DNA of 11,597 nt from Desulfamplus sp. (GCA_015231395.1 JADGBP010000035.1:1-11597), one strand, 5' to 3'. Shown: positions 1 to 6,755, numbered from the stretch's first letter. The notes: generated by a model from the sequence alone, not told the origin. Translations and numbers: made by a program.

Positions 1-306
1 AGTACAAGGGGATTTCATTTGGCAACGGTTGCCCAGAAACTTGGTAAAAACGTGACTATCTTTTTACTTGATGAAGCTGTATATCTTGCCAGAAAAGGGG
101 CAATGGAAAATATTAAAGCTGCCACAGGAGATATCGCAGATGATTTGCTTGCTCATCTGCAGGCACATGAGGTTCCAATGCTTGTCTGCACCCCATGTGC
201 AAAAGCAAGATTTATTAAAGAAGAAGATCTGGCAGATGGCTTCAGGCTTGCCCTTGCCAGTGAACTGATTGAACTCTCCTGCAAGTCAGCAGTAATAAGT
301 CTTTAA
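1..306 (+). CDS. DsrE-family sulfur-relay protein, 5' end cut by the window
   Basis: This is the C-terminal part of a DsrE/DsrF-like protein, a small family of cytoplasmic proteins that carry persulfide sulfur on cysteines. The frame is open from base 1, and the residues before the TTG at 19 (STRGFH) continue the family-like segment HLATVAQKLGKNVTIFLLDEA. The TTG is therefore probably not the start, and the true start lies upstream of the window. About 101 codons are visible. Counting from the TTG, the motif CTPCAKAR places cysteines at 57 and 60, in the region where DsrE-like proteins carry their conserved cysteine. The gene ends 12 bp before the disulfide reductase gene, so the two are likely co-transcribed and may act in one sulfur-transfer pathway. 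Family assignment is fairly secure. The sulfur donor and acceptor are not visible. Confidence 0.85.
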   Translation, partial: STRGFHLATVAQKLGKNVTIFLLDEAVYLARKGAMENIKAATGDIADDLLAHLQAHEVPMLVCTPCAKARFIKEEDLADGFRLALASELIELSCKSAVISL

Positions 307-309
307 AGT

Positions 310-314
310 GAGGA
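310..314 (+). promoter_or_regulatory. Shine-Dalgarno site for the disulfide reductase gene
   Basis: GAGGA lies 4 nt before the ATG at 319, inside the 12-bp gap after the DsrE gene. It fixes the start of the downstream gene and supports a two-gene transcript. Confidence 0.7.
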
Positions 315-318
315 CAAA

Positions 319-2328
319 ATGGTAAAAAAAGTAGTTATTGTAGGTGCTGTAGCCCTTGGACCAAAAGTAGCATGCCGTTTAAGGCGACTTGATCCAGATG
401 TTGAGATTACCGTAATTGATAAAGATTCTCTTATATCCTACGGTGGATGTGGAATTCCCTATTATGTTGGTGGCGATGTGGCAGAACTTGAAGGGCTTTA
501 TTCCACTATTGCTCATGCAAAAAGAGATGCCTCTTTTTTCAGGAATATCAAGGGATTTAATGTCCTGACACGTACCGAGGCAATTGAGATTAAACGCTCT
601 GAAAAAAAAGTTGTGGTGCGTTACTTAGATGAAGAGACGGAAGGAGAAAGCAGGGGAGAGAAAAGCGGGGAAGAAACAAACAGAAAAGGAAAAAACAGGG
701 AAGGAGAACTTGAATATGATAAGCTGGTTATAGCCACTGGTGCTACTCCCATACGTCCCCCTTTTCCCGGGTCTGATCTTCCAAAGGTTCATGTGGTCTC
801 AAATCTTCATCATGCCAGTGCTATAAAAACAGCCATATCCAATGGAGCGGTTGAACGTGCTGTGGTAATTGGAGCAGGAGCCATTGGTATTGAGATGGCA
901 GAGGCTCTTACTGATCTTTGGGGAATTGAAACCACAGTTGTTGAAATGGCAGATCAGGTTTTGCCACAGGCACTTGGCAAAGATATGGCAAGGATTGTAG
1001 AAAAAAAGCTTCAGGACAGAGGTGTTAAGCTCCTGTTATCCCAAAAAGTTATACGGATAAATGGAGATACTGAAAATGGCGTTGACTCTGTTGAAATCGT
1101 TGGTCAAGCCGACATAACTGACCTAACTCAGAAAACTGCTATAACTGATAAAATTGAGAAAATTAATATAACTGAGAAAACTGAGAAAACTGAGATAACT
1201 GAGATAACTGAGAAAATTACTCTTCCATGTGATATGGTGATTTTAGCTGCCGGTGTGCGTCCCAACTCTGAACTTGCCGTAGCAGCAGGGCTTGCAGTTG
1301 GAAGAAACAGAGGCATTCTGGTAAACAGGTGCATGCAGACCACAGATCCTGATATATACGCTGGCGGAGATTGTGCAGAGTTTACCAATTTAGTCAGCGG
1401 ACTGGATTGTGTTATGCCGTTAGGCTCTCTTGCCAACCGTCAGGGGCGTATTATTGCAACCAATATCAATGGAGGCAATGATCAGTTTCCCGGAAGTGTG
1501 GGAACTTTTTGCATCAAGATTTTTGATATGGGCGTTGCCAAGGCTGGATTGACTTTTGCTCAGGCAAAGGCTGCGGGTTTTGATCCTGTTCAGGCTGTGG
1601 TAGCACAATCAGATCGAGCACATTTTTTTCCTGATGCTGAGTTTATGTTCATGAAGTTAATTGCAGACAGAAAAACCCGAACAGTTCTTGGAGTGGAAGC
1701 GGCAGGTCCTCAAGGCGATGCTGTAAAAGCCAGAGTGGATGCTGTGGCACCTCTTTTGAAATTCGGAGTTGATGTAAGTGAAATCTGCAATCTTGAGGTG
1801 AGCTATTCGCCGCCTTATGCTTCAGCAATGGATGTTGTTAACAATGCTGGAAACGCACTGGACAATACATTGAACGGAAATCTTAAATCCGTTGATACCT
1901 TTGAGTTTATAGAGTTGCTGAAAAAGGGGGGTATCACGGTTCTGGATGTCAGAAGCTCTGTACAGGCTGCTCCTTTTATTGGAAAGTATCCTGAACAGTG
2001 GATAAATATTCCACAAGATGAACTCAGGAGACGATGGGAAGAAATCCTCGAACACGTCCCTGTAAAAATGGCAGCAGATTTATCATCAGATTCATCATCA
2101 GAATCAGAATCAGGTTCAAATTTAAACTTACGGTCAAATTCAGATTTATCATTAGATTTATCAACAAATTCAAATTTACCATCAAACAAACCATTATATA
2201 TTATTTGTGGGACAGGTCCTCGCTCTTATGAAACACAGGTATTCCTTAATAGCAAAGGCATCACCAATACCAGAAATGTTCAGGGTGGATATGCAATGGT
2301 GCTTGCCATTCATTCTTCTTTGGTTTAG
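319..2328 (+). CDS. FAD-dependent CoA-disulfide reductase-like enzyme with C-terminal rhodanese domain
   Basis: A 669-residue pyridine nucleotide-disulfide oxidoreductase of the CoA-disulfide/NADH:persulfide reductase type, which uses NAD(P)H and FAD to reduce disulfides, persulfides or polysulfide through a single redox cysteine. Visible parts are the N-terminal FAD fold (VVIVGAVALGPKVACR, residues 5-20), the active-site motif YGGCGIPYYVGG with Cys44, an NAD-binding GAGAIG (185-190), an FAD-contact motif YAGGDCAE (347-354), a dimerisation domain to about 510, and a rhodanese domain from about 525. The rhodanese active loop is CGTGPRS with Cys630. The first glycine motif is unusual: family members usually have GGVAGG where this has GAVALG. 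Three low-complexity segments interrupt it (about 105-130, 265-299, 587-623); the last lies inside the rhodanese domain before its active loop. The upstream DsrE gene suggests the rhodanese and DsrE exchange persulfide sulfur. The natural substrate is not determinable from sequence. Confidence 0.9.
   Translation: MVKKVVIVGAVALGPKVACRLRRLDPDVEITVIDKDSLISYGGCGIPYYVGGDVAELEGLYSTIAHAKRDASFFRNIKGFNVLTRTEAIEIKRSEKKVVVRYLDEETEGESRGEKSGEETNRKGKNREGELEYDKLVIATGATPIRPPFPGSDLPKVHVVSNLHHASAIKTAISNGAVERAVVIGAGAIGIEMAEALTDLWGIETTVVEMADQVLPQALGKDMARIVEKKLQDRGVKLLLSQKVIRINGDTENGVDSVEIVGQADITDLTQKTAITDKIEKINITEKTEKTEITEITEKITLPCDMVILAAGVRPNSELAVAAGLAVGRNRGILVNRCMQTTDPDIYAGGDCAEFTNLVSGLDCVMPLGSLANRQGRIIATNINGGNDQFPGSVGTFCIKIFDMGVAKAGLTFAQAKAAGFDPVQAVVAQSDRAHFFPDAEFMFMKLIADRKTRTVLGVEAAGPQGDAVKARVDAVAPLLKFGVDVSEICNLEVSYSPPYASAMDVVNNAGNALDNTLNGNLKSVDTFEFIELLKKGGITVLDVRSSVQAAPFIGKYPEQWINIPQDELRRRWEEILEHVPVKMAADLSSDSSSESESGSNLNLRSNSDLSLDLSTNSNLPSNKPLYIICGTGPRSYETQVFLNSKGITNTRNVQGGYAMVLAIHSSLV
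631..708 (+). repeat. In-frame low-complexity insert 1 in the disulfide reductase
   Basis: Codons for about residues 105-130 are very rich in E, G, K, R, N and S, built on purine-rich GAAGGAGAA-like and GGGGAAGAA-like words. The segment sits in the antiparallel strand region of the FAD domain, between VVVRYLDEE and LEYDKLVIATGA, where relatives have a short turn. The unit is not cleanly periodic, so it is a degenerate or old expansion. Confidence 0.55.
1111..1215 (+). repeat. In-frame 9-bp repeat insert 2 in the disulfide reductase
   Basis: This stretch is built from 9-bp units such as ACTGAGAAA and ACTGAGATA, encoding repeated (I/K)TE tripeptides at residues about 265-299. It lies in the NAD-binding domain between a VEIVG strand and the LPCDMVILAAGVRPN segment, a turn in related enzymes. 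The 9-bp unit keeps the frame. Confidence 0.75.
2077..2187 (+). repeat. In-frame 6-bp-type repeat insert 3 in the rhodanese domain
   Basis: Hexamer-like words (TCAGAA, TCAAAT, TCATCA and variants) encode an S/D/E/N/L-rich stretch at residues about 587-623. It separates the first half of the rhodanese domain from PLYIICGTGPRS, which holds the active cysteine. Confidence 0.7.
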
Positions 2329-2395
2329 AGAAGAAATAAGATTTGCTATCGACAAAAAGAGGGGGCTATCTAATACAAAAAGAGGCGATTTAATA

Positions 2396-3028
2396 ATGGC
2401 AAAGGAATGGATTTTAAACAGCGTTTTAAACCGTTTTCAATTGAATTTTAAAAGAAATGTTGGTGCTGTTTCGGAAGAAATCAGAAAGTGCTCACCTAAA
2501 AAACTTGATGATTGGGAAGAATACTATTTCAAGAATGTGCGTAATAGAGATCATATAGTCGAACTTGGAAAAAAATTATACATTAAAATAACAGAAGTGG
2601 TTTATGCAGAAATTGAAGAAATAACCGAAGAAGACTGTATAAATTATATGACGCAACTTGTTATCAGTAGAACTTATGACGGTTACACAACAGAAATTAC
2701 AACTATTTATGGACAACTCTCAAATCTTCTTGATGTTAAAATTGAACCATCACCAGATAAGTGGGATAGACTATACAATGTCGATTTTTTTATAAAAGTA
2801 AATGAAAAATATATTGGATTACAAATAAAACCTGTTTCAAGCATTAATAGCATACCTCAAATATTTAAAGAAAAAGAGATACAGAAAAATACCCACATTA
2901 AATTTACCGATGAATTTGGAGGTAATGTTTTTTATATTTTCTCCATTAAGGACGGGAAGAATAAAAAAATATATAATACTGAAATAATAGATGAAATAAG
3001 AAAAGAAATTGTTCGGTTGTCAAGATGA
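2396..3028 (+). CDS. MjaI-family type II restriction endonuclease
   Basis: A 210-residue protein strongly resembling the MjaI restriction endonuclease family, whose founding member cuts at CTAG. The N-terminal stretch NRFQLNFKRNVGAVSEEIRK (12-31) and the IKITEVVYAEIEEITEEDC region are family-like. A plausible PD-(D/E)XK-type core is VDFFIK with Asp130, followed by LQIK with Gln143 and Lys145. I chose the ATG at 2396: it has an AGAGG 10 nt upstream and leaves the conserved N-terminus intact. The frame is open further upstream into the reductase gene, but that part reads as another frame of that gene. The 3' end overlaps the methyltransferase start by 4 bp (ATGA), the usual tight pairing in a restriction-modification operon. 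The pair looks more AT-rich than the flanking enzyme genes, which fits horizontal acquisition. Confidence 0.88.
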   Translation: MAKEWILNSVLNRFQLNFKRNVGAVSEEIRKCSPKKLDDWEEYYFKNVRNRDHIVELGKKLYIKITEVVYAEIEEITEEDCINYMTQLVISRTYDGYTTEITTIYGQLSNLLDVKIEPSPDKWDRLYNVDFFIKVNEKYIGLQIKPVSSINSIPQIFKEKEIQKNTHIKFTDEFGGNVFYIFSIKDGKNKKIYNTEIIDEIRKEIVRLSR

Positions 3029-4146
3029 AAACTAAACATCAATTCTTATTTCAGGATAGTCGTTGTTTGTCAGATATCAAATCAGATACAATAGACCTTA
3101 CCGTTACATCTCCACCTTATCCTATGATAGAAATGTGGGATAATTTATTCATAGAGCAAAACAGTCAAATTTCAGATGAACTTAATAAAGATGATGGAAA
3201 AAGTGCATTTGAATTAATGCATAAAGAGTTGGATAAGGTTTGGCAAGAAGTTCTAAGAGTAACAAAATCAGGTGGCTGGGTAGCAATAAACATTGGTGAT
3301 GCTACACGTAAAATTGGAAATTATTTTCAACTATATTCAAATCACACGAGGATTACTTCCAAATTTATAACAATGGGTTTTGATGTCCTTCCACTTATTT
3401 TATGGAAAAAAACAACTAACGCGCCTAACAAATTTATGGGTTCAGGAATGCTTCCATCAGGAGCTTATGTTACACTGGAGCATGAATACATTTTGCTTTT
3501 CAGAAAAGGTCATCGAAGAGAATTTAAAACAGCAGAGGAAAAATACAACAGAAATGTAAGTGCATTTTTTTGGGAAGAAAGAAACAGATGGTTTTCTGAC
3601 AATTGGGATTTAAAGGGTGTTTATCAGAATTTATTTAATTGTAAAACCAGAGAAAGAAGTGCAGCCTTTCCTTTTGAGCTACCCTATCGAATTATTAATA
3701 TGTATTCAGTAAAAGGTGATATTGTTCTTGATCCATTTGTTGGAACAGGAACTACCTCATTGGCATCTGCTATTTTACAAAGAAATTCGATAGGATTAGA
3801 AATTGACAGTAATTTTAAGGATATTATTTTTTCCAAATTTAATGAGATTCCAAATAAAAGTTATGAATTGGCAAAGTCAAGAATTGATAACCATTTGTCA
3901 TTTATCAAAGAGTATATTGGTAAAAAAGGGGGAACTAAGCATAATAATAATAACTATAATTTCCCAGTGGTAACGAAACAGGAAAAAAATCTTTTAATAT
4001 CATATATAAATAACATTGAGTTTAATTCGAACAGTTTTTTAACCAGCCATTGCGAATATAATTTAAAAGCTGAGAATTTAAAAACTGAAAATGAATTTGT
4101 TTTCTTTAATGAGCAGAAACAACCACAACAAATATCTCTTTTTTGA
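3025..4146 (+). CDS. Type II DNA methyltransferase, beta-class, probably N4-cytosine (CTAG)
   Basis: A 373-residue S-adenosylmethionine-dependent DNA methyltransferase, partner of the upstream endonuclease. The catalytic motif IV TSPPY is near the N-terminus (28-32) and the SAM-binding motif DPFVGTGTT is at 236-244. This IV-before-I order defines the beta class, and TSPPY is typical of N4-cytosine enzymes. The segment after motif IV (PMIEMWDNLF) resembles methyltransferases of CTAG systems such as M.MjaI and M.MthZI, so methylation of the cytosine in CTAG is the best guess. Residues about 300-373 form a polar, Asn/Lys-rich tail beyond the catalytic core with no recognised motif, starting with a run of four Asn codons. 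The start overlaps the endonuclease stop, so translation is probably coupled, with the endonuclease gene first. Confidence 0.9.
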   Translation: MKTKHQFLFQDSRCLSDIKSDTIDLTVTSPPYPMIEMWDNLFIEQNSQISDELNKDDGKSAFELMHKELDKVWQEVLRVTKSGGWVAINIGDATRKIGNYFQLYSNHTRITSKFITMGFDVLPLILWKKTTNAPNKFMGSGMLPSGAYVTLEHEYILLFRKGHRREFKTAEEKYNRNVSAFFWEERNRWFSDNWDLKGVYQNLFNCKTRERSAAFPFELPYRIINMYSVKGDIVLDPFVGTGTTSLASAILQRNSIGLEIDSNFKDIIFSKFNEIPNKSYELAKSRIDNHLSFIKEYIGKKGGTKHNNNNYNFPVVTKQEKNLLISYINNIEFNSNSFLTSHCEYNLKAENLKTENEFVFFNEQKQPQQISLF

Positions 4147-4261
4147 ATATTGTGCCCTATACATACAAACAATATGGTAATAAAAAAACAGACTTTGACG
4201 GGTTACTATTTGGATATGGTCAATAAAAATAGTTAATGTCATATATTCTGGAGCAAATTAA

Positions 4262-4792
4262 ATGTTCTTTTCTTTGATTGAAAAACGCAGAAGTATCAGA
4301 AAATTTAAAGCACTGCCCGTGGAAAAGGAGAAGATTGAAAAAATTATTGACGCGGCTTTAAGATCTCCCTCTTCAAGAGGTTTTAATCCATGGTGTTTTA
4401 TTGTGATTGATCAGCCTGAACTTCTTCAAAAATTAGCTATGGCAAAGCCTCACGGTGCAAATTTCTTGAAAGACGCACCTCTTGGCATTGTTGTTTGTGC
4501 TGATGAAAACAGAACAGATGTCTGGATTGAGGACACATCTATTGCCACGATTTTTATTCAACTTGCTGCTGAAGCTCTTGAACTTGGGAGTTGCTGGATA
4601 CAGATTCGTAACAGGCAACATGATGAACTTATTTCCGCAGAGTCATATATACGGGGAGTTCTTGCAATTCCAGATAACTTTAAAGTTGAATCTATGATTG
4701 CACTGGGCTATCCTGATGAGCATAAAAAAGCTCATTCAAAAGAGTCTCTTGAAATGGAAAAAGTTTTTTTTAACGGTTTCGGGAAAAAATAA
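4262..4792 (+). CDS. Nitroreductase-family FMN oxidoreductase
   Basis: A 176-residue protein of the NAD(P)H-dependent nitroreductase family, which binds FMN and reduces nitro compounds, quinones or flavins in the cytoplasm. The N-terminal RRSIRKF (9-15) matches the family's FMN-phosphate-binding RRSxR motif. It is followed by a SPSSRGFNPW segment near the flavin, an AAEALELGSCWIQ helix and a C-terminal GYPDEHKKAH. The length is typical for the short, dimer-forming subfamily. The ATG follows TGGAGCAAATTAA, a usable ribosome binding site. It is separated from the methyltransferase by about 115 bp, so it may have its own promoter, though I could not identify a convincing one. Its stop codon is the first edge of a 20-bp tandem array. 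The physiological substrate cannot be told. Confidence 0.88.
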   Translation: MFFSLIEKRRSIRKFKALPVEKEKIEKIIDAALRSPSSRGFNPWCFIVIDQPELLQKLAMAKPHGANFLKDAPLGIVVCADENRTDVWIEDTSIATIFIQLAAEALELGSCWIQIRNRQHDELISAESYIRGVLAIPDNFKVESMIALGYPDEHKKAHSKESLEMEKVFFNGFGKK

Positions 4793-4889
4793 GATAGCGT
4801 TTATAATATTAAGATAACGTTTGTCATATTAAGATAACGTTTGTCATATTAAGATGGCGTTTGTTGTATTAAGATGGCGTTTGTTATCA
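4791..4889 (+). repeat. 20-bp tandem repeat, about 4.9 copies
   Basis: Units begin at 4791, 4811, 4831, 4851 and 4871. The consensus is AAGATAACGTTTGTCATATT, with AAGATGGCGTTTGTTGTATT in later copies. Units two and three are identical and the others differ at a few bases. The first two bases lie inside the nitroreductase TAA stop, so the array starts right at the gene end. The unit length is not a multiple of three, as expected for non-coding DNA. No clear hairpin is visible within a unit. Confidence 0.9.
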
Positions 4890-4927
4890 AAATAAAAATC
4901 AAACCAATTTCTCGAATAATGGCTTGA

Positions 4928-5023
4928 ATAACACAAAAAAGGTATTTTACACTGGAACTTAAGCAAAAAATAATACATCTTATTCAACGCAATGACACAG
5001 AGCTGCCAAGCCTTCCGGTTATT
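4928..5023 (+). other. Open in-frame extension encoding the missing HDOD N-terminus
   Basis: In frame with the downstream HDOD gene, the codons from 4928 to 5023 are open and include KQKIIHLIQRNDTELPSLPVI. The LPSLPxI part is what HDOD domains usually start with, so this stretch looks translated. There is no ATG, GTG or TTG in it. A CTG at 4952 has AAAAGG 9 nt upstream and is the best non-standard start; it would give a 288-residue protein. The in-frame ATG at 4919 is followed by GCT and then TGA at 4925-4927. Confidence 0.55.
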
Positions 5024-5818
5024 GTGAGTAAAATTCTGGATATTGCTTCAGATGAGAGCACCACATTAGATGAGCTTGCAGAAACTATAAGTTATGATCA
5101 AGGAATGACCAACAAACTACTCCGGCTCTCCAATTCAATCTATTACGGGCAGGTACACCAGGTTGATAGCGTGAAAAGAGCTATTGCGGTTATAGGCGTT
5201 GATGAAATAGTCGGTATAGCTCTTGGGATGAATGTACTTTCTTCCCTGACAGGTAAAGAGTCTGGGCTAAGTCTTGATATGAAGGCTTTGTGGATTCATT
5301 GCATTGGTTGTGCTACTGCTGCAAAGGAGATTGCCGCAAGAATCAATCCTGAAATTTCAGGAAAAATTTTTATTCCCGGGCTTTTGCATGATATGGGAAA
5401 GGTGATTCTTGCAGTTTATTTCAAGAATGAATATCGTGAAGTGCGTGCAATTGCCATGGAGCAGCAGCAACCCTTGTTCCGTGTTGAAAGAGCAATGTTT
5501 GACCTGGATCATGCTGTTTTATCGGGTCTTTTAATGAAACGGTGGCAATTTCCTGATCACATACTTTATCCAAGCAGATATCATCATAATCCATCGGCCT
5601 GTCCTCCTGCATATCGAGATTATGCCATGATTATTAACCTTGCAAATTATCTGTGCCACAAGGCAAACATAGGTCATAGCGGCAATCCCATGTCAGTGGC
5701 TGTCAAAAATTCCACCCGTAAAGCAGGGATCAACGAGATTGCCCTGAAACTTATTCTTGACCAACTTCGTCTTAAACAGGAAGAGATAAAAATATTTTTT
5801 GACATTACAACCGATTAG
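5024..5818 (+). CDS. HDOD-domain signalling protein (start uncertain)
   Basis: An HDOD-domain protein, a degenerate relative of HD phosphohydrolases found in bacterial signalling and regulatory proteins. The first usual start is the GTG at 5024 (264 residues), used for these coordinates, but it has no good ribosome binding site and cuts the normal HDOD beginning, which is encoded just upstream. From the GTG, recognisable parts are LDELAETISYDQGMTNKLLR (15-34), SNSIYYG (36-42), VKRAIAVIG (50-58), and GLLHDMGKVIL (119-129) retaining His122 and Asp123, then the RYHHNPSACPP region. HDOD proteins often sense or relay signals through partners; no output domain is attached here. A second HDOD gene lies about 0.9 kb downstream with a methyltransferase gene between them. 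The family call is firm; the true 5' end is not. Confidence 0.85.
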   Translation: MSKILDIASDESTTLDELAETISYDQGMTNKLLRLSNSIYYGQVHQVDSVKRAIAVIGVDEIVGIALGMNVLSSLTGKESGLSLDMKALWIHCIGCATAAKEIAARINPEISGKIFIPGLLHDMGKVILAVYFKNEYREVRAIAMEQQQPLFRVERAMFDLDHAVLSGLLMKRWQFPDHILYPSRYHHNPSACPPAYRDYAMIINLANYLCHKANIGHSGNPMSVAVKNSTRKAGINEIALKLILDQLRLKQEEIKIFFDITTD

Positions 5819-5837
5819 TCATCATGATAACTAATTG

Positions 5838-5863
5838 TCGTAAAAACTTATCGTAAAAACATA
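5838..5863 (+). repeat. 13-bp direct repeat, two copies
   Basis: TCGTAAAAACTTA is followed directly by TCGTAAAAACATA, one mismatch, in the gap after the first HDOD gene. Another example of short tandem duplication in this region. Confidence 0.7.
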
Positions 5864-5905
5864 TTAAGAGCAAACAAAGGCAAACGCTCAACGCCGGCAC
5901 CCCTA

Positions 5906-5920
5906 AACTCAACGTTAGAT
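5906..5920 (+). other. attC-like half-site (possible integron cassette boundary)
   Basis: AACTCAACGTTAGAT resembles the 3' end of integron attC sites, which end in a GTTRRRY core; here the core is GTTAGAT at 5914-5920. It lies 17 bp before the start of the methyltransferase gene, where a cassette would begin. I do not find a matching complementary left core upstream, nor an attC site after the methyltransferase gene, so it may be a remnant or a coincidence. Confidence 0.25.
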
Positions 5921-5937
5921 TTAAGAAAGAAGTAACT

Positions 5938-6561
5938 ATGAACCAATTTAATATATTTGAAGGCATATTAGTCTGCATTCTATTTATAGGATATATTTTG
6001 CTTTGGCGTATTAAGCAAAAATTACAGCAAGCTAAAACAGGGATTGATCCTGAAGTCGTCTATAAGGATCCACGTCCAACCCAACGATATTTTGCTATTT
6101 TAATGCGGGTTATGACAATTTTAGTCATCATTTTGATATTATTGCATACTTTAGGAGTAGATAACGTTCCTGGGTTTTATAAGATCCAAATCTTAGATCA
6201 TCTTTTAGGAGATATTTTTGGCGTTATTACTGGATTTTTAGGTTTAACATTGTGCTTTATCGCTCAAAAAACAATGGGACATTCATGGAGAGTTGGTATT
6301 GATGAAAAAAATAAGACAGACCTAATAACCACTGGAATTTACAAAATAATTAGAAATCCTACTTATAGTGGACTATTTCTTGTCTGTATTGGGGTCTGGC
6401 TAATTTTTCCGACTATGTTTTTTTTAACGTGGGGTTTACTGTTTTTTATAATGATAGAGTTTCAGGTAAGATGTGAAGAAGAGTACCTAATGGAGACACA
6501 CCAAGAAAATTATAAAGATTATTGTTCATATACAAAAAGATATATACCGTATCTGTATTAA
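5938..6561 (+). CDS. Membrane methyltransferase, isoprenylcysteine carboxyl methyltransferase/phospholipid methyltransferase-like
   Basis: A 207-residue integral membrane protein of the ICMT/PEMT superfamily, whose members transfer a methyl group from S-adenosylmethionine to lipid-like or small hydrophobic substrates in the membrane. Hydrophobic segments lie at about 5-24, 52-75, 88-110 and 143-175. The C-terminal catalytic region has GHSWRVG (114-120), TGIYKIIRNPTYSG (132-145) and RCEEEYL (178-184), the usual SAM-binding signature of the family. The bacterial substrate is unknown; true prenylated proteins are unlikely. AAGAAAG lies a few bases before the ATG and could serve for ribosome binding. 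The gene sits between two HDOD genes and is preceded by an attC-like half-site, so it may be a later insertion. Confidence 0.85.
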   Translation: MNQFNIFEGILVCILFIGYILLWRIKQKLQQAKTGIDPEVVYKDPRPTQRYFAILMRVMTILVIILILLHTLGVDNVPGFYKIQILDHLLGDIFGVITGFLGLTLCFIAQKTMGHSWRVGIDEKNKTDLITTGIYKIIRNPTYSGLFLVCIGVWLIFPTMFFLTWGLLFFIMIEFQVRCEEEYLMETHQENYKDYCSYTKRYIPYLY

Positions 6562-6668
6562 TTGTTTTAACCAAACTATGATTCAACAAATACTCCGTAG
6601 ATTGTTTATAAGACTGACTCCTGACACACTTAAAATAAAACCAGGAAATCATTGTAGAGAAGGTGCTT

Positions 6669-6710
6669 ATGTGCTCAAAATTTCGTTTTTCTTTGGCAAG
6701 AGAATCATAA
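6669..6710 (+). CDS. Possible 13-residue leader peptide before the second HDOD gene
   Basis: ATG at 6669 opens a 13-codon frame (MCSKFRFSLARES) ending in TAA at 6708-6710, with a good GAGAAGG 5 nt upstream. A short inverted repeat (AAGAGA/TCTCTT) begins within its last codons. This could be a leader ORF or chance; no regulatory residue pattern stands out. Confidence 0.15.
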   Translation: MCSKFRFSLARES

Positions 6711-6718
6711 AAATCTCT
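6697..6718 (+). terminator. Weak inverted repeat between methyltransferase and HDOD genes
   Basis: AAGAGA and TCTCTT form a 6-bp stem with a 10-nt AT-rich loop, followed by TGGC and not by a T-run. It might be a weak terminator or leader hairpin for the next gene; support is thin. The rest of 6562-6755 shows nothing I recognise. Confidence 0.2.
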
Positions 6719-6755
6719 TTGGCTTTGGCTCTTTCATGTTAAGGATAAAGACGAA

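Noticed and set aside
1128..1436. Minus-strand frame rich in ISVFSV repeats
   Set aside because: Antisense shadow of the 9-bp repeat insert in the disulfide reductase.
2207..2395. Upstream extension of the endonuclease frame into the reductase gene
   Set aside because: The extension is the reductase C-terminus in a different frame; family-like sequence begins at the ATG 2396.
4195..4226. Sigma70-like promoter with TTGACG before the nitroreductase gene
   Set aside because: No acceptable -10 hexamer at 16-18 bp; TATGGT is only 14 bp away.
4791..4889. CRISPR array
   Set aside because: The 20-bp units are directly tandem with no spacers; the same applies to the 72- and 44-bp arrays.
4919..4927. 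Selenoprotein reading of ATG GCT TGA
   Set aside because: No evident SECIS hairpin after the TGA, and HDOD proteins have no known need for selenocysteine at position 3; kept only as an alternative in the start-site finding.
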